Translations under genes and position numbers: made by a program | From: Massospora cicadina | Lineage: Eukaryota; Entomophthoromycota; Entomophthoromycetes; Entomophthorales; Entomophthoraceae | DNA length: 64,000 nucleotides | NCBI GenBank assembly: GCA_022478985.1 | Contig: JAKSZP010012118.1 | Span: forward strand, 47,645-111,644 | Reading direction: 5' to 3' | In this document: positions 11,460 through 24,075 of the stretch, one piece after another | Layout of the letters: each line of letters begins with the position of its first letter | How positions within the stretch are numbered: the stretch's first letter is position 1 | The notes under the pieces: generated by a model | The model's database searches: none | The model's input: only the letters and a program-made list of their open reading frames with translations | What the model was told of the DNA's origin: nothing

Positions 11460-11788
11460 AATGGCACAGGATCAGTCACTTTAGCAAATATAAGTCATGT
11501 TGTATTTGTGGATAATTAGTTCTCATCTTAGCTTATAAACTCAATGTTGAAACATGTTAAAGAATGTGCACCTATTAAAAACACCAGAATGTTAAAATTG
11601 GCTATTAATGTTGGATCTCAGCTGCACATGTAAATAGCACCACATACTAGAGACAACTGTATGAGGACAGTTACTATTAAAAGTAGATTAAACATACTTT
11701 TCTTTCTCGTTGCAAACACTTTCACAACCTATTCAATTCAAAACTAAATCAAGTTTGATAATCTCATAGAGGAGATTAGTCTGCGCCC

Positions 11789-13204
11789 ATGTCTGGGAGC
11801 AGTTGGGCAAGCAAGGCAAGAGGAGCAGGCGGAAGTCCTGCAGCCTCTAACATTTGAAAACGCCCCGGAGAATCCAGTGGAATTGACAAAAATCTCAAAA
11901 AACTGGCAGTCACAATTTCCCCAGAGATACTCGTGTGGCAAGCACGATGCAACCAGTACATCAACACGCCACACTCCCAGCTACTTTTGTCGGTGGAATT
12001 TGGAGTCCATGTGTATCTGGACATCCAAAAAATGGCCTTATGGGAAAAATTTTGTGAAGATGTACACAAAATTTTCCTGACCGCGGTGTATGTTGCACCT
12101 CACTCCATATCGCATGGTTGGCTGGACCTAGGTTTTAAAAGCAAAAAAGCAGCAGACAAGGCTGCAGCGGTGCACATAGTGGTCGACCGCCCTGAAGGGC
12201 AACAAGTCATTGAAACCAAATGCACCAGATGGACAAAATCAAACCAAATTTTCCTCACGTTTGACTTTTTGCCTACTACGGTAAAACGTGACATTTTGGA
12301 GCAACAACTTAAAGATGGTCTCGCCATATACGGCGAAATACAATCTTTCAAAATGCAACATTTCATGCTGATGCCACACCTATCACCAGCAAAGCCATCG
12401 CAGTTCTGACCCCAACTGAGGAGATCGCGAAGGACCTAACCCAGATCCTGCACTCCACCTTTATTGACATCACAGGGCATACCACCCACCCATTCTGGGT
12501 AACCATGGACAGCGCGCCCCCATTTGCACCCACTGTGACGCGTTCAGCCATAAGGTTCATGCATGCCCCATCAAGGAGGGCGTCACATTCCAAGAGCACC
12601 CCTCGACAGCCATGGCCAGCAGAGAGGTGCACTAAAAACCAACCGCAAGCACCAAGGAGGCTTTCCCGTGGGGAGCACAAGGCTGCTACCTATTGGTAAA
12701 GCCCATCTCCCCACAGGAGCAGAAGAAGGCCAAGCAGGCCCATAGGGCCATGGCCAAGGAAGCGGCCAAGGCCACCACCACCATCCCACACTCACAACGC
12801 CAGGAGGACATGGAGACCTTCGCGGTGGAAGCGACTCAGGAATCCATCACTCAATCAGATTGGGAGGCCCATGCTGAGTGGGCCACTCAATCTGAGGATC
12901 TGATGGGAAATTTGATCTCACCCAATTGCTGCACCCAAGCTCCGGTTGAAACTGACTTGGGACCTATCCCAACTGAAAATTTTTTTCCCCACTTGACGGT
13001 GCACCAAACTTATCTGCATCGCAAAAAATTTGTCCGACGTTGGGAAAACAAAAAGCGAAGGCCAAAGCCAACGCAATTCTTTCCGCAAAAATTAACAAAA
13101 ACCCCAATAGCGTTGCTGCTAACACCCATGCTGCTGTGAAAGCCCGTGGGGACCTTGAAGAGGCTGGTGGGCCAGGGTGCCCACCCCTCACACCTAAGGT
13201 GTGA
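11789..13204 (+). pseudogene. LINE copy B ORF1 (CCHC protein)
   Basis: Runs from ATG 11789 to TGA 13202-13204. The first ~205 codons are open and carry VYLDIQKMALWEKFCEDVHK and KCTRWTKSNQIFLTFDFLP. A frame slip near 12380 moves the rest to another frame. The zinc knuckle CTHCDAFSHKVHAC lies at about 12525-12566. The C-terminal part is rich in Lys, Ala and Pro and holds the conserved QSDWEAHAEWATQ block. It is presumed to be an RNA-binding chaperone of the LINE particle. It ends at the junction TGAGGGG, where the family consensus has TGATGGGG (stop overlapping the ORF2 start). Confidence 0.85.
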
Positions 13205-16200
13205 GGGGAAACCTTCACTCTAGGGACGCTGAATATTGCTGGACTCAAGGCCTCCCCGTCCCGGGCTAGGAAACTGAGTTTTTTACAACACAAATTACCC
13301 ATGGATATCCTGGCCATCCAGGAGTCCCACTGTCCATGAGGTTCCGAGGAAGCTTGGAAAACAATGCTCCTCCCATCCCTATCCTTTTGGTCAATGCACT
13401 GTGGGGTGCTAATTTGGAAAAATAATTTTTTTAAATTCACATCCTCAGAAACATTCCTAAATGGCTGAGTGCTAGTTGTCACCTTCTCATGGGCTGACGT
13501 TGCGCACATAATCATTAACATCTAAGCCCCAAACGGTGCACATGAGCGTCAGGAATTTTTCTCATCGGTCAAATCCCTCCTGCTACCCCCTGATTCTTTC
13601 CTAGTTGGTGACATGAACTGTTGGCTAACCTCACCAACAGACCGGTGGCTGCCCTCACCCCATGCCCCACGGGGTCATGTAGAACTACGCATTCTAAAAG
13701 CTACCCTTGAGTTAATGGATGCGCTGCCGCAACATGCCCCACTGCTCGAAAATATGATGCATCCCCACGTCCACAATGGCGAATTAAGGTCCATGACCCG
13801 CATTGACCTTATTCTAGCGCCTGCGAAATTCCAACCCCACATCTCCCACTTCAAAACAACGAAAATGGAATTCTCTAACCACTGACTGGTCTCGATAACA
13901 TACCACTTACCCGTCACAGTTGCAAAGGCCCCACATTGGTGCAAAATCCGCCCCCCAAGCTTGCGTTGCCAGTATTTTCACGTGGGTGGAAGAGGCAACT
14001 TTGGCGAAATTGTTTGTTGCACCGTTTTGCGCGGACCCCATTTCCACATGGGCAACTTTCAAAGAGGATACCATCTGCCACTATCGCCATCTCTCCTCCA
14101 GAAGCTCACAAGCCACATCAGTGGTTATCTCGCGCGCTCTGACAGAATTGGCCCACTTGGAGTCCAACATTCCAGCCACAGGATACAGCCCTGCATGGGG
14201 CTGGAAGTGGGCGGAGGCAGCCGCCCACCTCAATGCACTTGAAAGGCAACACAAACATCAGGTTTGTGTCCAATACAGGGCCACACGCATCACTAAAGGT
14301 GACAAGTGCACCACATACTTCTTTAAAAAAAATCACACCATGCCAGAGCGTGGCCTGCACACAGGTGCAAAGATCGGATAATTCCATTGTGGATATACTG
14401 GTCAAAGTGGCAATCGAAATGCAAATTTATTACTCTGAGTTATACTGAGCCAAACCAATTCAGCTGGCCAAAATGACGGAGTTTCTAAACTGAGCTGATA
14501 TCCGCACCATTTTCCAATTCCTGGAAATAATAAATTCAATTACTCCGAACAAATTATGGACAGCCATTCATGGTGCGCCAAACCATAAAGGCCCAGGCTC
14601 AGATGGCATTGCATATGAGTTCTACAAAAAATATATCAAATATATATCTCCATTGCTGCTAGCCTCACTTAACCAAAGCCTGTTGGAAACGCGCCTCCTA
14701 CCAGGAGGACATGAGGCCTTTACTGTCACACTCTTCAAGAAAGGGGATAAGCTGCACTTAGCCAACTGGCGCCCCATTTCTCTAACAAACTTAGACACCA
14801 AAATTTTAACAAAAATCATGGCTAACCGTTTAGGGACTGTAGCATCTGCCACCATCTCCCCAGAACAATTTGGTTTCATCCCCAGAAGGTCAATTTGGGA
14901 TAATGTGCACTCCGTGGCTAATGCATGTCAGTCCACAGCCTCTGGGGCACTGGTATTTTTGGACCAACAAAAGGCCTATGATAGAGTAAACTGGGAATAC
15001 CTTAGGGCCTGCTCTATCAATTCCGCCTACCCCCCCGCTTCATAAACTGGGTGATGCTGCTCACAGAATCTACGACAATGGCAGTGCGTGGCCCAGGCTT
15101 CCTAACGGAAGTAGTCCGCCCTCAAAGGGGCCTGCGACAAGGGGACCCACTCAGCCCACTCTTATACAACTTCAGCCTTGACCCACTATTGCGAAATGTG
15201 AATGCCCACCTCACTGGGGTCCATGTGCCAGGCCGAACCCCAGTCAAGATGATGGCATTTGCAGATTATTGCGTGGTGGGGGTGTCTAATAACAAAGATG
15301 CACGTGCGCTTGAAGTCCTCATCCAGGAATATTCCCATCTAAGCAACGCGGCACTGAACGCCTCCAAGACTGAAATCATCCTCCTTGGTCGGTTTCAGAA
15401 CTGCTGGGCCCCAGCAATTAGTTCCCAACCTGGCCCATCTGCTCGCCCACGTCCACGCCTTACTAACTCAACACACACCGCTCCACTGGTGCTCCCCTTT
15501 GTGCCACGTCCTACCATAGGACCGGTGCGCCATCTGGGCGTGTGGATGGAGGCAGGCGGATATGCGTCAGCAGTAATGGAGGGCCGAATACTGGACAACG
15601 TGACGAAGTGAATCGCCTCTCTCAGAACCCACCCTACTACCCTTACTGGCAGGGTTGTTCTTGCCAACTCTATGCTCCTGTCCAAAGTCTGATTCAGAGC
15701 CCACGCCATCCCCTTCTCCCCAAGCTTCTTCAAATCCCTGTATGCTTTGCTGCAAGGATGGCTTTGGTCAGGCCGCCCTCCACCAGTACGGCTAGAGGTC
15801 ATGTTTGGCCCTCATCATCAAGGTGGCATGGGCCTGCTTGACTTCAAAGCCCATGCTGCCAAGATCCTGGGCACCTGGATCACGGCCATCACCGCTCCTA
15901 CACTCCCATCCCAACACTGGTCCCGTGCAGCCCGCTCCAACTTCTCCTGAGCCTTGGGCCTCAACAATCCATTAAACCCCTACTCCCTGATGAAATACCT
16001 CGCATCACACACATCGGCCACATGTCCTCACGGGACTAAAACCCACTACAAACGAATCCTACTTTTCATGCGAAGCGCAGGGTGGAGAATTCGTATTAGT
16101 GAACATACAACCCAAAGAGGCCGCCCCTCTCCTCAGTTCAACAAGAGGTACAGGGGCTACCCATCCATGAGGGAGTGATCCCATTCCGGACCCCATGTCT

Positions 16201-16925
16201 ATCCAGGGTGGACTACCTGGACATGATGGACATCCCTTATTCCACTGAGACCCAAAAGGCTATCTGTAAATACGCACACCATCCTCTGTTGCAGCCTCAA
16301 GTCCATCGCCCACGCGGCGCTGCCTAAGGCGGGTGTATCATACAGCTGAGCGCTCTCTATTTGCACCATCCTGTGTTGTGTGTGGCAGGGAACGCTGTTC
16401 CACCGCCTGGAGAAGTGCACCAACCGAGGATATGGCGCGAAGTCCAACGTCTGCTGGGCCAAGATCAAATGCATCCCTTCAGTCTGTCAAGAGATATGTT
16501 TGCTTCATCAATGGCCTCCCCTTCCACCCTCTCCTCCGTGCTCTGGTGGTTGCAATCGCCATGTGGACTATCCACACGATTGTCTTGGATGCCATCGCCA
16601 GCTCCATCCCCACCCTCCCAGAAGCTGTCCACAGATTCGGTCATTTGGTGGACCACTTTCAAGCATGGATGTTTGGATATCTCCCACCGCGTCGCCGACA
16701 GCTGGTCTCCTCCTGGTTCCCAGCCAGGTTCATCAAGTCAGACCCCTTCTTCCACACGTGCTCAATAGTGGCTACGGCCCCTTCACACGTTCCCCCCCCT
16801 CCCCATAAGTGGCGTTCCTGCTGGCAACAAGAGATAGCATCGCTTCTCTGGGCGCCTCCCCTGGTACTAAGTTTATCTTTCCTGAGTCTATTCAGAAGTG
16901 TCCGCCCCATGGTCGGCCTTCCCGC
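13205..16925 (+). pseudogene. LINE copy B ORF2 (APE endonuclease - reverse transcriptase - zinc C-terminus)
   Basis: Endonuclease motifs TLNIAGLKA, AIQESHC, GDMNCW (intact Asp), RIDLIL and FSNH (Asp of the Asp-His pair lost) span 13215-13885. The RT spans 14600-15600: NWRPISL, FGFIPRRS, FLDQQKAYDRVNW (motif A Asp present, ~14960), RQGDPLSPLLYN (~15137), then FADY where FADD is expected (~15258), so one catalytic Asp is lost. Further C-terminal are GGMGLLDFKAHA and a CX2C...HX4C cluster near 16370-16420. The consensus start codon is destroyed by loss of one base. At least five frame changes or stops are visible. Confidence 0.88.
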
Positions 16926-16952
16926 AATAAATTCAAAAGTAGATTAAACATA

Positions 16953-17645
16953 ATCAGAAAGTATATGTTTTTAAATGACAAGGCAAGCACACCCTAGCTT
17001 TAGAGTAATGACTGTCTTGGGCCAGCGTTTTACATCTAAGACCATTTTGGTAGTCTTCCAGTAGGCTACTTTAGCAAAATGGCAGATTTCTCTTTTAAAT
17101 CTCAATTATTTTATTAAAGGTTTTTTAAAATTATATATTACAATAGGTTCCAGATAATAGGTAGCTTGACCAAAATTAGAATATTGGCATAATTGCATAA
17201 TTGTTCTTGAAGCAAGGTTACTGATGACTTAGACTCAAAATTTTACCTTAATGTTTAACCTAGTAAGGATAAGATGCTGACTATTAGTTGAGGATAATGA
17301 TTATCTATATTTTATAAAAGTTACGCCAACATAAGGGATTGTGAGATACTATAAAATTAATTGATTTGATTTACAGACCATGAGGACAACATATTAATTT
17401 TATATATTATAATTATTAGTGTCGGACCTCTTCCTGAATATGGATGTATCTCCACCTTGGTTTCCTGTTACTTATTAAATACGCTGAGCTCCCTAATATC
17501 CCTTTTATTCTTTCTATATGCATTGCATCGCCAAACATATTTTATAAGACTTATATTTTAATTTATAAATAGTAATGGCAAGCTATCCCATCAAATTACA
17601 TGTTAAAATATTAGGCTCACAAATATCAATTATTTTCATAGTGAT
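16953..17645. other. AT-rich spacer between LINE copies B and C
   Basis: About 690 bases, mostly A/T, with no open frame of note and no repeat recognised. This is the pre-insertion host DNA between two independent LINE insertions in opposite orientation. Confidence 0.55.
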
Positions 17646-17689
17646 CCACTAACCCATGTATTTAATTTAATTTATTGTGGGGAAGGCCA

Positions 17690-20600
17690 ACCATGGGATG
17701 GGCACTTCTGAATGTAGACACAAAAGAAAACGAAACTTAATATCAGGGAAGCACCCCAGAGAAGCGAAGCTATCTCTTGTTGCCAGCAGGAACGCCACTA
17801 TGGGGAGGAGGAGGGAACGTGTAAAGGGGCCATAACCACAATTGAACACGTGTGGAGGAAAAGGTCCAATTTGATGAACTAAACTGGGAACCAGGAGGAG
17901 ACCAGCTGATGGCGACGCGGTGGGAGGTACCCAAACATCCACTCCTGGAAGTGGTCCACCAAATGGGACTGCAATCTGAGGACAGCTTCTGGGAGGGTGG
18001 GGGTGGAGCCTGCAATGGCATCCAAAACAATCGTGTGGATAGTCCACATGGCGATTGCGACCACCAGAGCACGGAGGGAGGGTGGAAGAAGGGATACCAT
18101 AATGTAGCAAACATATCTCTTGACAGACTGAGGGATGTGTTTGATCCTGACCAAGCAGATGTTGAACTTAGCGCCATATCACTTTAGAGGTAGGGCACTT
18201 CTCCAGGCGGTGGAACAGTGTTACATACTGGCCACACACAACACAGGATGAGTGTAAAGCGTTAGAGCGCTCAGCTGTATGATACACCCGCCTTAGGCAG
18301 CGCCACACATGGGAGCGGACTTGAGGCTGCAACAGAGGATGGTGTGCGTATTTCCAGATAGCCTTTTGGGTCTCAAGGGAATAAGGGATGTCCATCATGT
18401 CCAGGTAGTCCACCCTGGATATGACATGGGGCCGTGTGGGGATCAAGCCATCTTAAATGGGTGACCCCTGTACCTCCTGTGAACCGAGGTGAGGGGCGGC
18501 CTCTCTGGGCTGTGTATCCATTAATATGGATTCTCCACTCAGCGCTCCGCATGGAGAGGAGGATTCTTTTGTATTGGTTTTAGTACCATGAGGACCTGTG
18601 GCCGATGGGTGGGACGCCAGATGTTTTATCAAGGAGTGAGGGTGTAATGGATTGTTAAGGCCCAGTACGCGGGAGAAGTTTGAGTGGGCCGCGCAGGACC
18701 AGTGCTGGGAGGGGAGCGTAGGGGCGGTGACGGCTGCAATCCAGGTGCCCAGATCTTGATAGCATGGGCTTTAAAGTCGAGCATGCCCATGCCACCATGA
18801 CGATGAGGGCCAAACATGACCTCAAGCCGCACTAGCAGTGGGCGGCCTGACCATAGCCACCCTTGTAGAAGGGTTTACATAGATTTGAAAAACCTGGGAG
18901 AAGGCGATTGCGTGGGCTCTAAACCAGACTTTGGAGAGGAGCATAGAGTTGGCTAAAACAACCCTTCCAGTAAGGGAAGTAGGGTGGGCTCTGAGGGAGG
19001 CGATGCGCTTCGTCACATTGTCTAGAATACGACTTTCCATTACAGCTGATGCGTACCCGCCTGCCTCCACCCACACGCCCAGATGGTGGACAGGCCATAT
19101 GGTAGGGCGTGGCACGAAGGGTAGCACTAGTGGGGCGGTGTGGGGTGAGCAGGGAGGGCGAGCACGTGTGCAAGCAGATGGGCCAGGCTGGGCACTGGTC
19201 GCTGGGGCCCAGCAGGTTTGATACTGACCAAGGAGGATGATTTCATTTTTGGAAGCGTTCAGTGCAGCATTACTTAACTAGGAATACTCCTGGATGAGAG
19301 CTTCAAGTGCGCGTGCATCTTGATTATTAAACACTGACCACACAATCATCTGCAAACGCCATCATCTTGACTGGGGCTTAGCCTGGTGCATGGACCCCAG
19401 TGAGGTGGGCATTCACGTCTTGAAGTAGTGGGTCAAGGCTGAAGTTATATAAGAGTGGGCTAAGGGGGTCCCCTTGCGTAGGTCCCTTTGAGGGCGGACT
19501 ACTTCCATGAGGAAGCCAGGGCCACGCACTGCCATTGTTGCAGATTATGTAAGCAGCATCACCCAGCTGATGAAGCGAGGGGGCAAGCGGAATTTGTGGA
19601 GGCAGGCCCTGAGGTATTCCCAGTTTACTCTATCATAGGCCTTCTGTTGGTCCAAAAATATAAGTGCCCCAGAGGCCGTGGACTGGCATGCATTAGCCAC
19701 GGAGTGCACATTGTCCCAAAATGACCTTCTGGGTATGAAACCGAATTGTTCTGGGGAGATGGTGACAGATGCTACAATTCCTAAACGGTTAGCCATGATT
19801 TTAGTTAAAATTTTTGTATTCGTGTTAGTTAAAGAAATGGGGCATCAGTTGGCTAAGTCTAGCTTGTCCCCTTTCTTGAATAGTGTGATGGTGAAGGCCT
19901 CTTGCCCTCCTGGTAGAAGGCGCGTATCCAGAAGGCTCTGGTTAAGGGAGGCTAATAGCTGTGGGGATAGATATTTGAAGTACTCTTATAGAATTCATTA
20001 AGAATGCCATCAGGGCCTGGGAATTTCCAATTTGGTGCACCACAGATGGTGGACCAGAGTTTGTTTTTAGTAATCAAGTTCATTGTTTCCAGGTATTGGG
20101 AAATGGTGCAGATATGAGTGCTATCGAGAAATTTCGCCATTTTGGCCAGCTGAATTGGATCAGCTTGGTACAAATTGGAGTAATACTTTTGTATTTCTTC
20201 GCCACTTCAGCTGGCTTATCTGCTACAGAATTATTCGACCTCCGCACCTGTGTGCAGGCCACGCTCTGGCGTGGTTTAAAGAATTTTTTAAAAATTATGT
20301 GGAGCACGTGCCACCCTCTGTAATGTGTTTGGCCCTGTATGAACACAAACCCAATGCTTGTGTTGCCTTTCAAGTGCGTTGAGGTGGGTGGCTGCTTCTG
20401 TCCACTTCTGGCCCCAAGCGGGGCTGTAGCCTGTGGCTGGGATGTTGGACTCCTGGTGTGCCAACTCTGCCAGAGCGCGCGAGATGACAGCTGATGTAGC
20501 TCGTGAGCATTGGGAGGAGAGGTGGCGAGCATGGTGAATGGTATCCTCTTTAGAGATGAACATGTGGAAATTGGGTCCGTGCAAAATGGTGTAATAAACT

Positions 20601-21409
20601 CTTTTGCTGAAGTCACTGATTCCACCCAAGTTGAAAATCCCGGCGATGCGAGTTCAGGTGGGCAGAGTTTGCACCAATGTGGAGCCCTAGCCACTGTGAT
20701 GGGTAAGTGGTAGGTTATCGAGACCAGCTGGTGATCAGAGAAATTGATTTTTGATGTGTGGAAGTGGGAAATATGAGATCAAAATTTCGCCGGTGTGAGG
20801 ATAAGGTCGATGTGAGACATGGACCTTAATTGGCCATTGTGGACATGGGGGCACGTCATGTTTTTGAGCAATGGAGCTTGCCGTGGCAGCGCGTCTAATA
20901 ACCCAAGGGTGGCCTTTAGAACGCAAAGTTCTATGTGACCCTGGGGGGCGTGGGATGAGGAAGGCCAACAGTCTGAGGGTGTGTTTAGCCAACAGTTCAT
21001 GTCACTAACTATGAAAGGGTCAGGGGGTAACAGAAGGGATTTGACCAACGAGAAAAATTTTCAACACTCTTGTGCTCAGGTCAGGGCATAAATGTTGACA
21101 ACAGCATGCACCGCGTCAGCCCACAAAAATGTAACAATGAGGACTCAGCCATTGAGGAAGGATTCAGACAATAAAAATTAAAAAAATGTTTTTCCAAACA
21201 AGCACCCCACAGTGCTCAGACCAGAAGGATAGGGAAGGGAGGAGCATGGTTTTCCAAGTGTCCTCAGAACCTCGTGGACAGTGGGACTCCTGGATGGCCA
21301 GGATGTCCACAGGTAAATTTTTTTGTAAAAAACTCAGTTTCCTAGTTTGAGATGGTGAGGCCTTGAGTCCGGCGATATTCAACATCCCTAAAGTGAAGGC
21401 TTCCCCCAT
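17690..21409 (-). pseudogene. LINE copy C ORF2 (endonuclease - RT - zinc C-terminus)
   Basis: Starts MGEAFTLGMLNIAGLKA at 21409, then AIQESHC (~21285), SDMNCW (~20995) and the RIDLILTPAKF-like block (~20800). RT motifs: FGFIPRRSFWDN (~19740), FLDQQKAYDRVNWEYL (~19640), an RQGDPLSPLLYN-like block (~19460) and an intact AFADD (19343-19357, minus strand). The C-terminus includes GMGMLDFKAHA (~18780) and a CVVCG...FHRLEKC zinc cluster (about 18249-18189). Of the three copies this one keeps the catalytic YXDD-type loop. Numerous stops and slips elsewhere make it a pseudogene. Confidence 0.87.
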
Positions 21410-22827
21410 CACACCTTAGGTTTGAGGGGGTGGGCACCCGGGCCCACCAGCCTCCTCTGTATTCCCACGAGCCTTCACAGTGGCATGGGTGTTTGCAGCA
21501 ATGCTATTGGTAGTTTTGTTAATTTTAGCAGACAGGTTCGCGTTGGCTTTTGCCTTCACTTTTTGTTTCCCCATTGTTGAACGAATTTTTTGTGATGCGG
21601 ATGAGTTTGGTACACCAACAATCAGGTCAAAAAAATTTTTTTCAGGTAGGTTGGAGATCAAGTTGGTTTCATTTGGGGCTTAGTTGCAAATGTCAGGTGA
21701 GATCAAGTCACCCATCAGATCCTCAGATTGGGTGGCCCAATCGGCTTGGGCTTCCCAATCTAATTGATTAGGAGACTCCCATGTTACTTCCACCGCGAAG
21801 GTTTCAATGTCATCTTAAAGTTGGGAGTGTGGGATAGCAGAGGCGACTTTGGCCGCTTCCTTGGCTGTGGCCCTGCAGGCCTGTTTGGCTTTCTTTTGCT
21901 CTAGGTGGGAGACAGGCTTTACTAGTAAGTAGCAGCCTTGTGCTCCCCACGGGAAGGCCTCTTTGGTACTGGTGGCTCGTTCATAGTGCGCCTCCCCATT
22001 GGCCATGGCCGTCGAGGGGTGTTCTTGGAATGTGATGCCCTCCTTGGTGGGGCATGCATGTGCCTTATGGCCAAACGCATCACAGTGGGTGCAGATGGGG
22101 GGTGCGCTGTCTACGGTTACCTGGAAAGGGTGGGTGGCATGCCCTTTGCTATTAACATAGGTGGAGTGCAGGATATGGGTTAGGTCCTTCGAAATCTACT
22201 TGGTTGGAGTCAGAACTGCAATGGCTTTGCTGGTTCACAGGTGTGGCAACAGCATAAAGCGTTGCATCTTAAAGGATTGTATCTCGCCATATATGGTGAG
22301 ACCATCTTTCAGGTGCTTCTCCAGAATGGCACGTTTGACTGTAGTGGGCAAAAAGTCAAACGTGAGGAAAACCTGGTTGGATTTTGTCCATCAGGTGCAC
22401 TTGGTTTCAATGACCCGTTGCCTTTTGGGGAGGTTAATCACAACGCGCACTGCAGCAGCTTCATCTGCTGCCTCCTTGTTTTTGAAACTGAGATCCAGCC
22501 AACTGCGTGACATGGAGTGAGGTGCAATTTACACCACGGTTGGGAAATGAGTGTGCACATCCCCACAAAATTTTTCCCATAAAGCTGTCTGTTGGATATC
22601 CAGGAACACCCAGACTCCATATTCACCGACGAGAGTGGTTGAGAGTGCAGCGTGTTGATGTACTAGTTACATCGCGGCTGCCAAGTGAGGGTTTCTGGGG
22701 AAATAGTAACCGCCGGTTTTTTATTTTTATCTAATCCGCCAGTTTCTCTGGGGCGTTTTCAAAAGTTGGAGGTCGCGGGCCTACCACCTGTGCCTCTTAC
22801 CTTACTTGCTCAACTTCTCCCTGACAT
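21409..22827 (-). pseudogene. LINE copy C ORF1 (CCHC protein)
   Basis: The start ATG is at 22827-22825, homologous to the starts of A and B. The zinc knuckle lies at about 22051-22100 (CTHCDAFGHKAHAC with CX2CX4HX4C spacing). The Lys/Ala-rich C-terminus (KQKVKAKANANLSAKINK) is at about 21590. The stop TGA overlaps the ORF2 ATG as TGATG (minus strand, 21411-21407); a frame slip near 21420 produces an alternative TAA just before it. Several stops lie in the middle. Confidence 0.83.
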
Positions 22828-23039
22828 GGTCGCAGACTAATCTCCTCTGTGAGATTATCAAACTAGATTCAGACTTGAATTGAATAAGTTGCAAAAGTGA
22901 TTGCAACTAGAGAGAAAAGTCCCACTAACCCATGTAATTTTGCGCTCTTCCTTCTCATTCCAGTCGCTATCTCTTGTGATAGGAATAAGATATTACATCC
23001 TGATTTTTATCAGACCAACAGAGTGTGCACTATCTTATT

Positions 23040-23192
23040 TTTTATGTAATTAAGGTGGTTAAACTTGGGACAAATATACCACACTGAGATTTTGTTAAAG
23101 CCAGTACAGGTTTTAACATGTGTTGAACAAAACCTGCACTAGAGTAAAAAGCAGGAATTACCCTGCCTGGATAACCACCCTTCACTATCATC
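23040..23192 (-). repeat. tRNA-derived SINE, copy S3
   Basis: On the minus strand the head is GATAGTGAAGGGTGGTTATC, the box B-like block AGGTTTTGTTCAAC, and the tail GTGGTATATTTGTCCCAAG then TTTAACCACCTTAAT. The tail matches S2 (8034-8075) nearly base for base. It lies just outside the target duplication of LINE copy C. The right flank (cactatcatc) and left flank (cactatctta) may be remnants of a target duplication. Confidence 0.68.
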
Positions 23193-23942
23193 TTTATTAA
23201 GCATACTATATTTTTTTATTATTCCCTAGTACTTAATAGTACTATCTTCTAAATTATAAACTTGATCTCTTTTGATCTATATTTCTTTATATTTTAGAAT
23301 ATTTTTAGTCTTCTCTTGGACCTTTGAACAAGCCTTAAGCTGGTTAAGTTCATTGCATTAATATTAATAAGCCTATAGCGGACTGCTGAACCTACCTTAG
23401 TAGTTTTTTCCTAGTTTTTTATATCTTGCTGATGCAATCATTGTTAGACTTACACCTAGCCAGTATTTGGGCTACCACCTGGGTGGTGATGACCTGATAA
23501 TTAATAGAACATCACTGGCATGATGGTGAGAAATTGGTCATGACTTTTTATAATATTGTAATTGTCAATAGATGGATAAACTTGTATTAACTATTTTGTC
23601 AGAAATCCAATCTAATAAGATAATAATAATATCTAAACTTACAATTGCAACTATACATAATACTTCTAATTGTCAATGGATATTAATCAACCTGTAGTAA
23701 TAAATTTTTCTTCATAGTGCCCAATAAAATGGTAATAGTGTTACAAATTGTAGATTGTTGTTCTCATAGTGGCCTCATCAAATGAACTAATCAACCACTA
23801 ATCAGGTAATTAAGTAATTATGTAAATATATGTTTTTGATCTTAGGGGTATCATTTTCTTTTCATAGAATATCACTATTGTGTGACTTATAAACTTAATG
23901 TTTACATTATACCTTATTCCACTGACACATTTTTCATCTAAT
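23193..23942. other. AT-rich intergenic DNA
   Basis: Nothing recognised beyond A/T-rich sequence with abundant stops. Confidence 0.5.
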
Positions 23943-24075
23943 ATCCTTAGCTCCACCATCTGCTGATCTAGTATGGGGCTACAGGAAAACCCTCCTAGAA
24001 TTTTCTGCCAGCTAAAAACTCATTAGGATTGTATCATTTAGTTCTCCCAACACCGGTCTAGTTGTGCACACCTGT
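23943..24075 (+). repeat. Segment R3, start of another copy of the unknown 1.9-kb repeat
   Basis: Aligns with the opening of units 1 and 2 (agctccaccatctgctgatc, tatggggctacaggaaaa, attttctgccagctaaaaac). The frame equivalent to WGSG reads YGATG here. The copy is interrupted at 24075 by LINE2; the bases after the LINE (from 32137, aaccacaagc) continue the match with unit 2 plausibly. Confidence 0.55.

Larger units (their letters stand above)
11679..16952 (+). mobile_element. LINE copy B, full length with 18-bp target duplication
   Basis: The element occupies about 11697-16934. The 18-base sequence aaaagtagattaaacata occurs exactly at 11679-11696 and 16935-16952, marking a target-primed insertion. 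The order is 5' leader (cttttctttctcgttgcaaac...), ORF1 (11789-13204), ORF2 (from ~13205), and a short 3' end gcaataaattc without a long poly(A). It belongs to the same family as copies A and C. Multiple stops and frameshifts show it is dead. Confidence 0.93.
17646..22936 (-). mobile_element. LINE copy C, full length with 15-bp target duplication
   Basis: The element occupies about 17661-22921 on the minus strand. The direct repeat ccactaacccatgta lies at 17646-17660 and 22922-22936. The 5' end (right side) reads acttttctctctagttgcaa on the minus strand. The 3' end reads ccacaataaattaaattaaa, a short (ATTAA)-type tail instead of poly(A). It has the same ORF1-ORF2 layout as copies A and B. Confidence 0.92.
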
